DNA from: Haliscomenobacter sp.
GTDB taxonomy: Bacteria; Bacteroidota; Bacteroidia; Chitinophagales; Saprospiraceae
Assembly (NCBI RefSeq): GCF_016718685.1
Contig: NZ_JADKCX010000029.1
Location: 19,145-83,144, forward strand
Length of the DNA: 64,000 nucleotides
Direction of reading: 5' to 3'
Shown here: piece by piece, positions 28,619-39,561 of the stretch
How positions within the stretch are numbered: the first letter of the stretch is position 1
Layout of the letters: every line of letters begins with the position of its first letter
Notes under the pieces: generated by a model
Databases searched by the model: none
What the model was told of the DNA's origin: nothing
The model's input: the letters and a program-made list of their open reading frames with translations, nothing else
Made by a program: the position numbers and the translations under genes

Positions 28619-30339
28619 CTAATAGCCAGGATTCTGTGGGAAGCTAGTTTTGCCGTCCGTCGTACGGTCGATCTGATCTTGAGGAATTGGACGCAACACG
28701 TGGAAATCTTTGATGTTTGGTGCAGCATCTGGATTGTATGTTCTTACCCGCTGTACCAGGTTACCCCAACGCTTGAGGTCAAACCAGCGGAACATTTCAG
28801 CGGCCAATTCACGCTCTCTTTCTTCCATGATGAAGTCCATGGTAGCTTGTGCTTCCGTGATTTCCATTGCAGCTTGTTTGCCGGGCCATGCTGCTCTGCG
28901 GCGTACGGCGTTGATGAAAGGAACGGCTTCAGCAGGTTTGTTCTGTTTGATCAGTGCTTCAGCGGCAATCAAGTGGGTTTCCGCCAAACGGAACATGAGG
29001 AAATCCCGGCTACCTTGCTCGTAGGTACGGTCAGGGCGCAGCGGATCCATGAATTTGATGATGGTTGGGAAGCGGTTAGCTGCGTACAGGCTGGGTACCA
29101 ATACTTGATATTTCCGCTTGGTCCGTTCTTCCACCGACATTTCATAACCTGGGATGAATATGGTGGTGTCACCCATAGCAAAAGTCAAAGACTTCTTGGT
29201 ATTGTCAAACACGTTGGTATACGTACCTGGTTTGTTGCATAGCCATGTGTCGCGGAAGGTCTTTTTGTACCGAGAATCATTCACCCGATCAGATTCCTTG
29301 AATACTACACTCAACATATAATCCGTTGGGCGGTAGCGTTTGAAAGGACGACCATAGAATACATCCCGCTGCATACCTGCTTGGGTATCGTATTCCATCC
29401 CGAAATAAAGGTGGGCGTTGTTCCCCCAGCCGCTTTGATTGATGGCACCATTTCCACTACCCGTGGTACTTGTACCAACAGTGCCACCAATGTTGGTCAA
29501 CGGGTCGGAAGTGTATTGGGTTGCAAAAATCACCTCATCGTTGATTTCTCCGGCACCTTGAGCAAATACACTGGCAAAATCAGGAAGCAGTTTGTAGCTG
29601 TAATTTTTGATTACATTCTGCGCATAGGTAGCCGCTTTGGAAAAATCGTCGGCGGCAGCAGCCTCAGAAGTTGCTTTGGTCAAATACACCCGTGCCAAAA
29701 AATGCTCACAAGCCCCTTTGGTGACGCGACCATAATCGGCTTGACTGACAGGTAGCGCTGGTAATGCAGATTCCAAATCGGCAACAATGGCAGCGTAAAT
29801 GTCTTTCACGGGAGCACGAGTTGCTGCTTTTGTACTTCTTTGTTCTCCTTCAAAGTGAGGTGGATTGGCCCAAACATTTGCACCAGGATGAAATAGTCAT
29901 GCGCCCGCAGGAACTTGGCTTCAGCAACCCTGATCTTTTGAATGTTGGGATCCAAGCCAGGAATGGTTACCGTGGCGCGGTCAATCACAGCGTTGGCTGT
30001 ATTGATGGCGCGGTAAAAGAAGTTCCAGATGTCGTTGGTTGGTCCAAGGCGGCCATCCATTTGTGAAGTATACTGGTTCACAAATTTGTAACTACCATCC
30101 GCCCCCATGGTGTAGGTATCGGTACCAAACACCGTCATGGTCATGGCCGTCTCCCGGCCATAATAATCCCGCAGCGTAGTATAAGTGGCTTTCACGGCAT
30201 CTTCAAAGCCGCTTTTTGTATCCAAATACAGGCCACTCACTTGGGTCACCGGAACTTCATCCAGCAGATCTTCACAAGCAGGTGCCAAAAATAGCACCAT
30301 GGCAAAAGATATCAACTTGATAACATGTACTTTTTTCAT
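28619..30339 (-). CDS. susD: SusD/RagB-family nutrient-binding outer-membrane lipoprotein (one frameshift)
   Basis: About 573 residues. The lipoprotein signal ends at C22 (VLFLAPACEDLLDEVPVTQ). Typical SusD segments follow: FYRAINTANAVIDRA, RVAEAKFLRAHDYFILVQMF, then after the break DIYAAIVADLESALPALP, RVTKGACEHFLARVYLTKA, and the C-terminal RRRAAWPG and MEERERELAAEMFRWFDLKR. SusD caps the SusC transporter and binds glycans at the cell surface. The frame breaks at four Ts (29828-29831 on the plus strand): one extra base turns QKQQLVLP into AATRAPVKDIY and joins both parts. It lies 30 bases after susC. Confidence 0.92.
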
Positions 30340-30369
30340 GTTATTATCTGTTTTTTTAGGTTTTTAAAA

Positions 30370-33343
30370 TTAGAACTTGGCGTTGATTCCAAAAGTAATT
30401 TGGCGAACAGAAGGTGTTTGATCCTGATTGACTGTACCATCCGTTTCATTGTCGATACCTTTGTATTTCGAGCGGTATTCCGAGAAAATGAAAGGCTGTT
30501 GGATACTGGTATACACCCGTAAGCCGGTAATTTTCTTCGTAGGAATATTGTAGCCAAGGTTGATATTCCGGATTTTAACAAAACTACCGCTGAAATAAGT
30601 CATCGTTGAGGCGTACACCGGAGATTCCTGGTTCTGGTTTGGCCTTGGGAAATCGTTGCTCGGATTGGTAAGCGACCAATAGTTGATGTCCAGGTTGTTG
30701 TAGCGACCAGCGAGGGTGTTAAAAGTAGAATGGAAACCACTCTGGAACATGCTGCCTACCCGTGCAAAAACGAAGAATGACAAATCAAATCCTTTGTATT
30801 CAAAACGGTTGGTAATGCCAGCGCTCCAATCGGGTACTTGCGAACCGAGAACAGTGCGGTCAGATGCGTCAATTTTGCCATCGTTGTTGATGTCTTCTAC
30901 CTTGATTTCACCCACTTTGCGTTGGTACTTGGTGGCTTGATCCAATTCATTGCTTTGCCAGATGCCAATTTTTTTGTAGTCAAAATAGGCAGATAAAGGC
31001 TGACCAATGAAACGAGCGTTACCAATGTCATCTACTTTACCATTAAACAATTCAAGGATTGCTTCTTTGTTGTGGGTAAACTGCAAATCGGTACTCCAGC
31101 GGAAGTCGGCTTTGCTGACGTTTACGGTCGACAAGGTAAGTTCCACGCCTTGGTTAGGTAAGGCCTACGTTGCGGAATACGTTGGAAAAACCGCTGGTTG
31201 CAGGCAATTCATCGCGCAACAACAAGTCGCTGGTATTGGCTTGGTATACTTCAATAGAACCGTATACCCGACCAGCCCAAAGGGAGAGAAGTCCAAACCG
31301 ATGTTGGCAGTAGCAGTAGATTCCCACTTTAAATCAGCGTTACCCAAGGTACTGGGGCGGTAGCCAAAAGCACCAGTTGTACCAAAAGCATAAGTGGTAG
31401 GGGCGAGGAAAGTTTGGGTTTGGTAGGGATCAATGGCGGTATTACCGATTGAGCCATAACTCGCTCTCAATTTCAATTGCTCCAACCACTTCGATCCTTT
31501 TAAGAACCCTTCTTCACTGATGTTCCAGCCAATGGCTGCCGATGGGAAGAAACCGTATTTGGTATTGGCACCAAAGCGGGAAGAACCATCATAACGTCCA
31601 GTGAACGTAATCAGGTATTTTCCAGCAAAGTCGTAGTTTACCCGACCCATATACGAATTCAGGGTCCATTCCGTAAGACCAGAACCCGGTTTGTTAACGG
31701 TAGATGCCTGGCCCACAGCATAAAACTGTTGGCTTTCAATGGGCACTCCTAAAACATCGATGCTAGCGGTCTCCAAATTGTCTTTTTGTAACGAATGGAG
31801 TGCAGTGATGTTCAAGCTGTGGTTGCCAAAGCTCTTGCCGTAGTTCAAGATGTTTTCCAGGGTATAATTGAACCCGTACTCATAGAAAGTGTTTGCAACT
31901 GCCGATCCACCTCGGCGAGCTTGGGTTTGGCTTCCCGTAAACCGCCCAAAGCGGCGATTGGTAAAGTCGGGACCAAAGTTCACGCGGTATTTCAAACCTG
32001 GAATAATCTCCCATTCCCCGTAAAGGCTGCTAAACATCCGGGTACGTTTGGTTAAATCTATGATTGCACCGGGTGCAATTTCTGCAATCGGGTTGGTCTG
32101 TAAGCCATCCGAAGTAGGTAAAAAGATCAGGTTGCCATTGTCGTCGTAAGGCTTCCAGTGGATTTTCACGAAGGGTAACACCAAGGGGATTGAAGGTTTC
32201 CCCGTTGCGCTCGCTGTATACCAAGAGGGTGGAAGTACCAATTTTGATGTTGGAACTGATCTGATGGTCCAAATTTAAGCGAAAAGTATAACGGGTAAAA
32301 TCTTGATTGTGGATGATCCCTTTGTCGTTGAAGTAGTTGGCCGAAATGGCAAACTGGGTTTTTTTGTCACCACCCGATACCCCTAATTGATGGCTTTGAA
32401 TGGCACCCTGGCGCAGAATGTAATCTTGATAATTGGTGCTGCGGCCTTTGGCCAAACCATCCAGCTCTACTGGTTCAAACAACTTAGCATCGGCTTCAGG
32501 CGTTGCCGGACCAGCGGGATAAGTGCCAATTGCGCGGCGAGATTCCCGCTTGTACTCCGCAAATTGAGGGCCATCCATTACGTCAATTTGACCCAAAGCT
32601 TCGGAAATACCATAATAGGTGTCAAAACTTACCACCGATTTTCCAGGTTTTCCACGTCTAGTCGAAATAATGACCACACCATTCGCCCCTCTGGAACCAT
32701 AAATGGCCGTAGCAGAAGCGTCCTTCAACACTTCCATGGATAGAATGTCTTGCGGGTTGATGTCGTCAATGCCGCCAGCGAGTGGAATGCCATCTACAAC
32801 GTACAATGGATCGTTTGATGCGTTGATGGAACGACGGCCACGAATACGTACCGTTGGTCCAGATCCCGGGCGGCTACCCGCCTGTACTACGTCTACCCCC
32901 GCAGCACGGCCTTGCAGGGCCTGGCGGGCGTTGGTAATCGGCAATTCGGTAATCTGCTTTGAACTAATGGAGGAGATGGCTCCGGTCAATTGACTTTTGC
33001 GTTGGGTACCGTAACCTACTACCACAGTTTCGGCCAATTCCGAGATGTTCTCTTCCAGTGTAATGTCTACAACGGTACGGGTACCTACCACTTCTTCTTT
33101 CGTCACATAACCCGTGTAACTGATGACTAATGTAGCGTCGTTGCTAACAGCCAAGGTATACGCACCGTCTGCGTCGGCAACAGTTCCGGTGGTAGTGCCT
33201 TTTACGGCAATGGATGCACCAATGAGGGCTTCCCCATTGGCATCGATAACCTTACCCGAAATTTGGCGGGTCTGGGAAAATGCAAATTGACAGCTCAGCA
33301 TAAGTGTCAAAACTAGCATCATTCCGTGTAATGGTCTTTTCAT
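30370..33343 (-). CDS. susC: SusC/RagA-family TonB-dependent receptor (about three frameshifts)
   Basis: About 990 residues. It has a signal peptide (MLVLTLMLSCQFAFSQ), a carboxypeptidase-like beta-sandwich (ISGKVIDANGEALIGASIAV), and a plug with the SusC signature (NDPLYVVDGIPLAGG; ATAIYGSRGANGVVIISTRRG). The 22-strand barrel ends ...SVRQITFGINAKF. It imports bound oligosaccharide with TonB energy. Three breaks: near 32158-32168 (HWKPYDDNG resumes in a new frame), near 31279-31288 (SLWAGRVYGSIEVYQANTSD appears in a third frame), and an extra base at 31156 (GLTNQGVELTLS restored when removed). Either decay or sequence error. The divergent AraC gene is the likely regulator. Confidence 0.88.
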
Positions 33344-33504
33344 GCTGCTAAAGGTTGTTTGTTTAAAATTTTATTCTAAAAATTAAATGAGTGCGATACA
33401 AATGTCGGAATTTGAATTGGCTGTAAATACTGAAATCTTGCCGATTTCTGATACTTTTTTGCTTATGTTTTGTCTAGGTATGGAAAATATCCACTATTTT
33501 ATTT

Positions 33505-33603
33505 GTTGGGAGGTTGGAGTTGAGGAGGTTTGGGTGATTTGACACAAAGCCGCTTTTGTCGCAGCCTACAACCTCAACTTCAACCCCTCAACTTCTCACT
33601 CCT
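33505..33603. repeat. Intergenic inverted repeat, GTTGAGG-type units
   Basis: GTTGGGAGGTTGGAGTTGAG (from 33505) is mirrored by CTCAACTTCAACCCCTCAAC (to about 33592) across a loop of about 40 bases, in the divergent gap between susC and the AraC-like gene. Confidence 0.65.
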
Positions 33604-33619
33604 GAACAAGTTTCACAAC

Positions 33620-34471
33620 GCAGTTCTAAAATTACTCCACCCCCGATTCCTCCTTCAATCTTTTTGCACAAAACGCACCATATTTTGCTGCACCCTGGCA
33701 TTATCATCCTGAGTATGAAATTGTTCTGGTATTAGAAAGCACCGGAAAACGATTTGTGGGGAGCAATATTTCTATTTTCAAGCCGGGTGACTTGTGTATG
33801 ATCGGGGCTTACCTGCCGCATTATTACCGCAATGAAGAAAAGTATTACGCCAAAGACGATTCTTTGCGGGCAAGATCTATGGTCATCCATTTTCTGGAAG
33901 ATTTTATGGGGAGCAAATTTTTTGGAACTGCCTGAATGCTCAAGCCTTAAAATCTACTGGAAAAATCAAAAAGAGGCCTGAATTTTGGGCGTAAAACACT
34001 CAACAAAGTGGCACCCAAAATTGAAGGGCTCCAGCAATTGACGGAATAAATCGCTTAATGGAGCTGATTCAAATCCTGACCATTTTAAGTGAAAGTGAAG
34101 ATGTGCAGGAACTTTCCAACAGCACCATGTCCTTACAAAATGAAGTAGATTCGGCCCGGATCAATGGCGTTTTGTCCTACATCATTCAGAATTATCAGGA
34201 AGAAATGCACCTCGGCGATATGGCGCGTTTGGCCAACATGAGTGAGTCGGCTTTTAGCCGCTACTTTAAAAAGAGAACCCGCCGTACTTTTTCTCAGTTT
34301 ATCACCGAAATCCGCATTGAGCACGCCTGTAAACTACTGGTGCAGGACAAGATGAGCATCTCGGCCATTTCGGTTGAGAGTGGATTCAATAATTTGTCCA
34401 ATTTTAATCGCCAGTTCAAAATGGTGAAGCAGACAACGCCTTTGGCTTATCGGAGTAGTTTTACGCAATGA
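33620..34471 (+). pseudogene. AraC-family transcriptional regulator, broken by several indels
   Basis: About 280 codons in pieces. A cupin-type sensor domain (FAQNAPYFAAPWHYHPEYEI, then SNISIFKPGDLCMIGAYLPH) runs from about 33645 to 33930. Frame changes occur near 33915-33935 (FELPECSSLKIYW), 33955-33975 (LLEKSKRGLNFGRKTL) and 34040-34050. An intact piece from 34058 then gives the AraC helix-turn-helix pair (LGDMARLANMSESAFSRYFK; MSISAISVESGFNNLSNFNR). No clear start codon is visible, and a further indel near 33648 (run of five Cs) is likely. It is divergent from susC, which it probably controls. Decay or sequence errors cannot be told apart. Confidence 0.75.
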
Positions 34472-34485
34472 CGATTTCATACATG

Positions 34486-34727
34486 TTTTTTTTACCGCAG
34501 AGTAACGGAGGACACGCGGAGTTTCACGGAGTTTTTTTTAGTTTTAAGGAGTTTGCCACCTGCGGTGGCAGGAGTTAGGGCTCCAGGAAAATCTTGCTAA
34601 AATCAAGTCAATAATAGTGTGACTGCTAAAGGGAGGTCAAACTTCAGCTAGCCTCCGAGACCTCTCTGCACCGCAGGTGCTCCTAAAACTCCGCGGAACT
34701 CCCTGCCCCGTACTCTGCGGTAAAAAA
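34486..34727. repeat. Long composite inverted repeat (about 240 bases)
   Basis: TTTACCGCAGAGTAACGGAG at the left end is mirrored by TACTCTGCGGTAAA at the right end. Inner blocks (ACGCGGAGTTTCACGGAGTT with AACTCCGCGGAACTCC-like sequence; GCCACCTGCGGTGGC; GCACCGCAGGTGC) also pair. It sits between the convergent AraC-like gene and mqnD and has no coding frame. It looks like a miniature inverted-repeat element. Confidence 0.75.
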
Positions 34728-34765
34728 TGCGTAATGTGAGTGAAAAAAACCGCCAGAGGCAGGTG

Positions 34766-35599
34766 CTAATCATGTACAAAAAGAGCTTGCTTCTGTGGTG
34801 GAATAATGCCTTCTTGTTGGGCAATTTTGAATAAATATTGTACGGCATCCCGCCCCTGAGTACCCAAATTTGCGGAGAAGCGATTGACGTATAAATCGAT
34901 GTGCTGTCGACGAACCGCTGGATCCATTTCCTGAGCATGTTCAGCTACAAAGGCTTCGGATGCCGCCGGATTGGCCCAGGCGTATTCCACACTGCGGCGA
35001 ATGATGCGGTTTACCTTTGTGATGATTTCTGCCGGCAAACTGCGTTTGATGGCAATGCCCCCCAGCGGGATGGGCATTCCGGTGGTTTGTTCCCAAAATT
35101 CGCCTAGGTCAATGAGCTTTACGAGGCCCTTTTCGGCGTAGGTAAAGCGATTTTCGTGAATGATTAACCCCGCATCCACCGTGCCATTGAGCACAGCTTC
35201 TTCAATTTCTGAAAAAAGCAACTCAATTTTATGGGTGGCTTTAGGATATGCCAAACTGAGTAAAAAATTGGCAGTGGTCAATTTACCGGGAATGGCAATT
35301 TTTAAATCGGGAATTCGTGCATTGATAATCGCCGTTTTGGCAATCAACAGCGGCCCACAATTGTTGCCTAAGGCACTGCCCGCATCCAGCAAAACATAGG
35401 CATCGGTTAAGTGGGCATAGGCGTGGTAACTGAGCTTGGTGATGTCTAGATCGGTGGCAAAAGCGCGGCGGTTCAATGCTTCAACATCGCCCAGGAATAA
35501 TTCGAATTCGAGTCCTTCAGTATCAATTCGGCCATGGATCATGGCATCAAAAATAAAAGTGTCGTTGGGACAAGGGGAAAAGCCAAGCGTTAATTTCAT
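34766..35599 (-). CDS. mqnD: 1,4-dihydroxy-6-naphthoate synthase (menaquinone, futalosine pathway)
   Basis: 277 residues with MqnD features: LGFSPCPNDTFIFDAMIHGR at the N-terminus, DITKLSYHAYAHL, GSALGNNCGPLL, and LIIHENRFTYAEKGL with the conserved HENR. A periplasmic-binding-protein-like fold converts cyclic dehypoxanthinyl futalosine to 1,4-dihydroxy-6-naphthoate in the alternative menaquinone route. The other mqn genes are not in the window, as usual for Bacteroidota where they are scattered. Its start lies 11 bases from the start of the divergent pseudouridine synthase gene, so both promoters must overlap the coding regions or be very compact. Confidence 0.93.
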   Translation of the reverse strand: MKLTLGFSPCPNDTFIFDAMIHGRIDTEGLEFELFLGDVEALNRRAFATDLDITKLSYHAYAHLTDAYVLLDAGSALGNNCGPLLIAKTAIINARIPDLKIAIPGKLTTANFLLSLAYPKATHKIELLFSEIEEAVLNGTVDAGLIIHENRFTYAEKGLVKLIDLGEFWEQTTGMPIPLGGIAIKRSLPAEIITKVNRIIRRSVEYAWANPAASEAFVAEHAQEMDPAVRRQHIDLYVNRFSANLGTQGRDAVQYLFKIAQQEGIIPPQKQALFVHD

Positions 35600-35610
35600 A
35601 ACTTTGCGGA

Positions 35611-36312
35611 ATGAACTTACAAGTAATCTACGAAGATAATCATCTCATCGCGGTAAACAAGCCTGCGGGCATTCTGGTTCAAGGAGATGAAACGGAGGAT
35701 ACACCTTTGGTGGACTATGTAAAAGACTACATCAAATTCAGGTACAAAAAACCGGGAGATGTTTTTTTGGGGGTAGTGCACCGATTGGATCGGCCCGTCA
35801 GTGGTGCCGTCATTTTTGCCCGTACGAGCAAAGCTTTGACGCGGATGAATGAACTGTTCAAAGAAAGGAAGGTAGAAAAAAACTACTGGGCCGTTACGGA
35901 GCGCCGCCCTTCCCCAGAAGCAGGGCACTTGACGCACTACATCCTGAAAGACCACGAGAAAAACATCTCCAAGGCCCTGGATCAAATGAGCAACCGCTCT
36001 AAAGATGCCAAAAAGTCGGATCTGGATTATGAATTGATCGGTGCGCTGGAGGGTAAACACCTGCTTTTGGTCAAACCCATTACAGGAAGACCCCACCAAA
36101 TCCGGGTGCAATTGTCAAAAATTGGCTGCCCCATCGTGGGCGACCTGAAATACGGACATACTCAACCCAACAATGACGGCAGCATTTATTTGCATTGCCG
36201 CTCCATGATTTTTCAGCACCCGGTAACCAAAGAACTGGTGAAGGTCGTTGCCGATGCGCCGCATGAGCGCTTGTGGAACCAGATGAGTGCGTTGGCGGAA
36301 CAGAAGATATAG
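35611..36312 (+). CDS. RluA-family RNA pseudouridine synthase
   Basis: 233 residues. The family signature with the catalytic aspartate is HRLDRPVSGAVIFART (residues about 55-70). AVNKPAGILVQGDETEDTP and LVKPITGRPHQIRVQLSKIG are further RluA landmarks. There is no N-terminal S4 domain, so it is a short RluA/RluC-type enzyme that converts uridine to pseudouridine in rRNA or tRNA. The target site cannot be read from sequence. It is divergent from mqnD with an 11-base gap. Confidence 0.93.
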   Translation: MNLQVIYEDNHLIAVNKPAGILVQGDETEDTPLVDYVKDYIKFRYKKPGDVFLGVVHRLDRPVSGAVIFARTSKALTRMNELFKERKVEKNYWAVTERRPSPEAGHLTHYILKDHEKNISKALDQMSNRSKDAKKSDLDYELIGALEGKHLLLVKPITGRPHQIRVQLSKIGCPIVGDLKYGHTQPNNDGSIYLHCRSMIFQHPVTKELVKVVADAPHERLWNQMSALAEQKI

Positions 36313-36450
36313 TTGAAAAGTTGAAGTGTTGAAAGTGTTGAGGCTACGCGAGTGACAATGGACTACCTTCGACTTTCACTCGACTGACTCCAGCTTTCTT
36401 TACAACCCTAAACGCTCTTTCAACTTCTCAACCTCCTCAACTTCTCAACC
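36311..36450. repeat. Intergenic inverted repeat, GTTGAAAA-type units
   Basis: AGTTGAAAAGTTGAAGTGTT at the stop of the pseudouridine synthase is mirrored by CAACTTCTCAACCTCCTCAA and CTTCTCAACC next to the CobW stop. It lies between two convergent genes. Confidence 0.75.
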
Positions 36451-36451
36451 T

Positions 36452-37409
36452 TTACTCAGGCAGCTCCGCAACGCCTTTCTCCAAAGCTTCCCGTTTTAGA
36501 TTTTTTCCAATAATCACAATTCTGGAAAGGCGAGGCTCATGTTCTGGCCACTCGCCGGCGCGGGTAAATGCGGACTGGGTGCGTACCGATTGAAAAACCA
36601 TTTTTGCCTGTTCATTTCCTACATCCAGTATTCCCTTGATGCGGTAGATGTTTTTTCCCTGAATCATCAACAGCACCTTGCTCCAATGGATGAAGGCCAG
36701 CAACTCGAAGGGCTGGTTAAAGGTGAAACCATGCGCGGCCACATCGGAATGGTGGTGATGATCGTGTTGATGGGCCTCCAACCACCTTCTTTATTTTTGC
36801 TCCAAGTTCTCCGGTTTCATAGGCTTGCAAATGCAATAAATTGGCTTCGGTTCGGCCATAATTGGCGGTCGTGATGCTCGCCAAGGGGTTCATTTCGCGC
36901 AAATTCGCTTGCAGGGCAGCGAGGTAGTGTTCTTGCACGTCATTGGCCTTGTTGATGATGATGCAATCGGCAAACGTGATTTGTTTCACAGCTTCTTCGC
37001 GCTCCGCCAGCGTCTCCTGAATACTTACTGCATCGACCAAACAAATGGTTCCATCCAATTGAAATTCCGCTTGAATGCCCGGATCACTGACAAATGAAAG
37101 GGCAACGGCGTCGGGCTCGGCCATTCCGGTCGTTTCAATGATGAGGTGATCAAAGGTCTTTCCAGAATCCAGCAATTGACTCAGAGTCTCGATGAGTTCC
37201 CCGTTGAGCGAACAACAGATGCAGCCATTGGCCAATTCAAAAATGTTTTCTTGGGCGCCAATGACGAGATCGCCATCAATGGGTACTTCCCCAAATTCAT
37301 TTTCGATGATGGCAAATTTTTTCTCCGGATGATTGGCGATGATTTGATTGAGCAAGCTGGTTTTGCCTGCTCCGAGGAAACCGGTGATGATGGTGACTGG
37401 AATGGGCAT
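36452..37409 (-). CDS. CobW/COG0523-family GTPase, metal chaperone (one frameshift)
   Basis: About 319 residues from the ATG at 37409. It has the P-loop GFLGAGKTSLLNQ, the metal-binding CxCC motif (LANGCICCSLNGEL), IETTGMAEPDAV (Walker B region), the base-recognition motif INKAND, a His-rich linker (HQHDHHHHSD), and the CobW C-terminal domain (GFTFNQPFELLAFIHW). These GTPases deliver zinc or cobalt to target proteins. The frame changes near 36775-36785, between KIKKVV and EAHQHDHHHH; one surplus G there would explain it. The Zur-type regulator and client are not visible nearby. Confidence 0.88.
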
Positions 37410-37416
37410 GAGATTG

Positions 37417-37570
37417 GGTTGAAAAGTTGAAAAGTTTAGGGTTGAAAAGTATTGGTTGTGCAAGGTCAGTGCCCTAAATTAAGAATATGACTTTTGTGTA
37501 AGAACAATAATCATGCACTAACCACAACTTTTCAACTTTTCAACTCTTCAACCCTAAACTCTTCAACTTA
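37417..37570. repeat. Intergenic inverted repeat, GTTGAAAA-type units
   Basis: GGGTTGAAAAGTTGAAAAGT, then TTAGGGTTGAAAAG (left), is mirrored by CTTTTCAACTTTTCAACTCT, then TCAACCCTAAAC (right). This is one of the longest matches of the family, located upstream of the CobW start and reaching the lpd stop. Confidence 0.8.
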
Positions 37571-38965
37571 AATATGAATCACCTCTCCGTAAGCCGCTGC
37601 CGCCGCTTCCATCACTGCTTCACTCATGGTCGGGTGGGGGTGAACGGACTTGATGATTTCGTGGCCAGTGGTTTCCAGTTTGCGGGCGGTCACCACTTCT
37701 GCGATCAACTCGGTTACATTTTGGCCGATCATGTGAGCGCCCAAAAATTCACCGTATTTGGCATCAAAAATGACTTTGACAAAGCCGGTTTTGTCACCCG
37801 CTGCGCTGGCTTTACCTGACGCGCTAAAAGGAAATTTGCCAACTTTTACCTCGTAGCCTTTTTCTTTGGCTTGTTGTTCGGTAAGGCCAACTGAGGCTAC
37901 TTCGGGCACACAATAGGTGCAAGATGGGATGTTGTTGTAATCCAGTGGTTGTGGATGATGTCCCGTGATGTTTTCCACACAAATGATTCCTTCTGCACTG
38001 GCAACGTGAGCCAAGGCTGCACCAGGAACGGCGTCGCCAATAGCATAAATACCTGGTACATTGGTCCGGTAGAATTCATCTACCTGAATCAATCCGCGAT
38101 CGGTTTTGATACCCAGGGCTTCCAGGCCAATGTTTTCAATATTGGCGGCCACTCCAGCTGCGGAGAGCACAACATCACATTTGATCTCCTCAATATTTCC
38201 CGTCTTGCGGTCTTTTACTTTAACCACACATCCTTTGCCGGAAATATCTACCGTTTCTACTGCTGAATTGGCCATCACGCGGATGCCTTTTTTGCTGTAT
38301 ACTTTGGCCAGTTCTTTGGAGATATCGGCATCTTCACGGGGCAATAAACCCTGCTCCAAAAACTCCACTACGGTTACTTCGGTTCCAATGGCGTCGTAGA
38401 CATACGCAAATTCAACCCCAATGGCACCAGCACCAATGACCACCATACTTTTGGGTTGTTTCTCCAAAACCATGGCTTTGCGGTAATCGATCACTTTTTC
38501 GCCATCGATGGGCACATTGGGCAATCCTTTGGCTCGTCCACCCGTAGCAATGATGACGCTTGTGGCAGTATACAGGGTTTTGGCACCTTGGGCATCGGTT
38601 ACTTCCACTTCTTTGTTGGCCGTCAGCGCACCGTGACCATTGATGACGGTGATTTTATTCTTTTTCATCAGGAAGTTTACCCCCTTACTCATGCCGTCGG
38701 CAACTCCGCGACTGCGTTTGACGATTGCTTCCCAATCCGCCTTAGAAGTACCTACTTTAATGCCGTAATCTTCGGCATGTTGGATGTATTCAAAAACCTG
38801 GGCGCTTTTGATGAGTGCTTTGGTTGGAATACAGCCCCAGTTGAGGCAAATTCCACCCAATGATTCCCGTTCGACCACGGCTACTTTCAAACCCAATTGA
38901 GATGCACGAATGGCTGCAACATAACCACCCGGACCGCTGCCGATAACGATAAGATCAAAATTCAT
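37568..38965 (-). CDS. lpdA: Dihydrolipoyl dehydrogenase (E3)
   Basis: 465 residues from the ATG at 38965, chosen because MNFDLIVIGSGPGGYVAAIR begins the FAD-binding fold directly. The redox-active disulfide is C40/C45 (GGICLNWGCIPTK), the NAD fold is VVIGAGAIGVEFAYVY, and the C-terminal His-Glu pair is in SVHPHPTMSEAVMEA. E3 reoxidises lipoamide in pyruvate, 2-oxoglutarate and branched-chain dehydrogenase complexes and in glycine cleavage. No E1 or E2 gene is adjacent, so it probably serves several complexes from its own promoter. Confidence 0.96.
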   Translation of the reverse strand: MNFDLIVIGSGPGGYVAAIRASQLGLKVAVVERESLGGICLNWGCIPTKALIKSAQVFEYIQHAEDYGIKVGTSKADWEAIVKRSRGVADGMSKGVNFLMKKNKITVINGHGALTANKEVEVTDAQGAKTLYTATSVIIATGGRAKGLPNVPIDGEKVIDYRKAMVLEKQPKSMVVIGAGAIGVEFAYVYDAIGTEVTVVEFLEQGLLPREDADISKELAKVYSKKGIRVMANSAVETVDISGKGCVVKVKDRKTGNIEEIKCDVVLSAAGVAANIENIGLEALGIKTDRGLIQVDEFYRTNVPGIYAIGDAVPGAALAHVASAEGIICVENITGHHPQPLDYNNIPSCTYCVPEVASVGLTEQQAKEKGYEVKVGKFPFSASGKASAAGDKTGFVKVIFDAKYGEFLGAHMIGQNVTELIAEVVTARKLETTGHEIIKSVHPHPTMSEAVMEAAAAAYGEVIHI

Positions 38966-39032
38966 GATGACAGGTTGATTGATTTTAAAGAGCATTTATT
39001 GAGCAATAGGATGAATTAATCCTTTCGCCCCG

Positions 39033-39062
39033 CGAAGATAGCTACTTAGCAGTATATACAAA
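39033..39062 (-). promoter_or_regulatory. Candidate Bacteroidota promoter for lpdA
   Basis: On the minus strand TTTG (39062-39059), an 18-base spacer and TATCTTCG (39040-39033) fit the TTTG / TAnnTTTG pattern with one mismatch, about 68 bases upstream of the lpdA start. A small CTCCGCT/AGCGGAG hairpin (39070-39096) lies just upstream. The rest of the gap up to 39561 shows no convincing gene. Confidence 0.45.
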
Positions 39063-39561
39063 ACAAAAACTCCGCTGACCTGGTTGGGTAGCGGAGCGAA
39101 TTTACTAACTTACTGATACTTAATATGGTGGCACAACCGCGTCAGTCCAAAAAGGAGACGGTTGTGGATGCCTCGTGTAGTAAAGTGATGATTACAGTGG
39201 ATGATCAGGAATAAATCCCTTGGTAAGCCATTTGGTCAAAAGCAATTTGTGCTGCTGACGCAGATAAGACATTGCAAGGATGTTAGGTGCTGCTGAATAA
39301 TACATTTCCTGTTCGCTGATTCAAAGTGTATTGATAAGCCTTGTTTGTCAAAAGTAGAAAAAGCTGAGGTCGGAGTCAAATTTTTCAAGTGCAAATTTGT
39401 CAGTTCAGCATTTGCTAAATCTTGTCATTTTTTTGGTTAAAAAATTAATTTACAATTAATTACGAATAACATTCAGTTTAAACTAAATACTCGTCTGGGT
39501 AGATTTTAAGTGTAAGTTGTTGATTGTAAATGAATTATTTTTTTCGACGAACGGAAAATGC

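Noticed and set aside
39125..39214. 29-codon reading frame in the gene-free gap before the lipoprotein (starts MVAQPRQSKKETVVD)
   Set aside because: No leader-like codon bias, no hairpin-terminator after it, and it points away from lpdA; chance frames of this size are expected.
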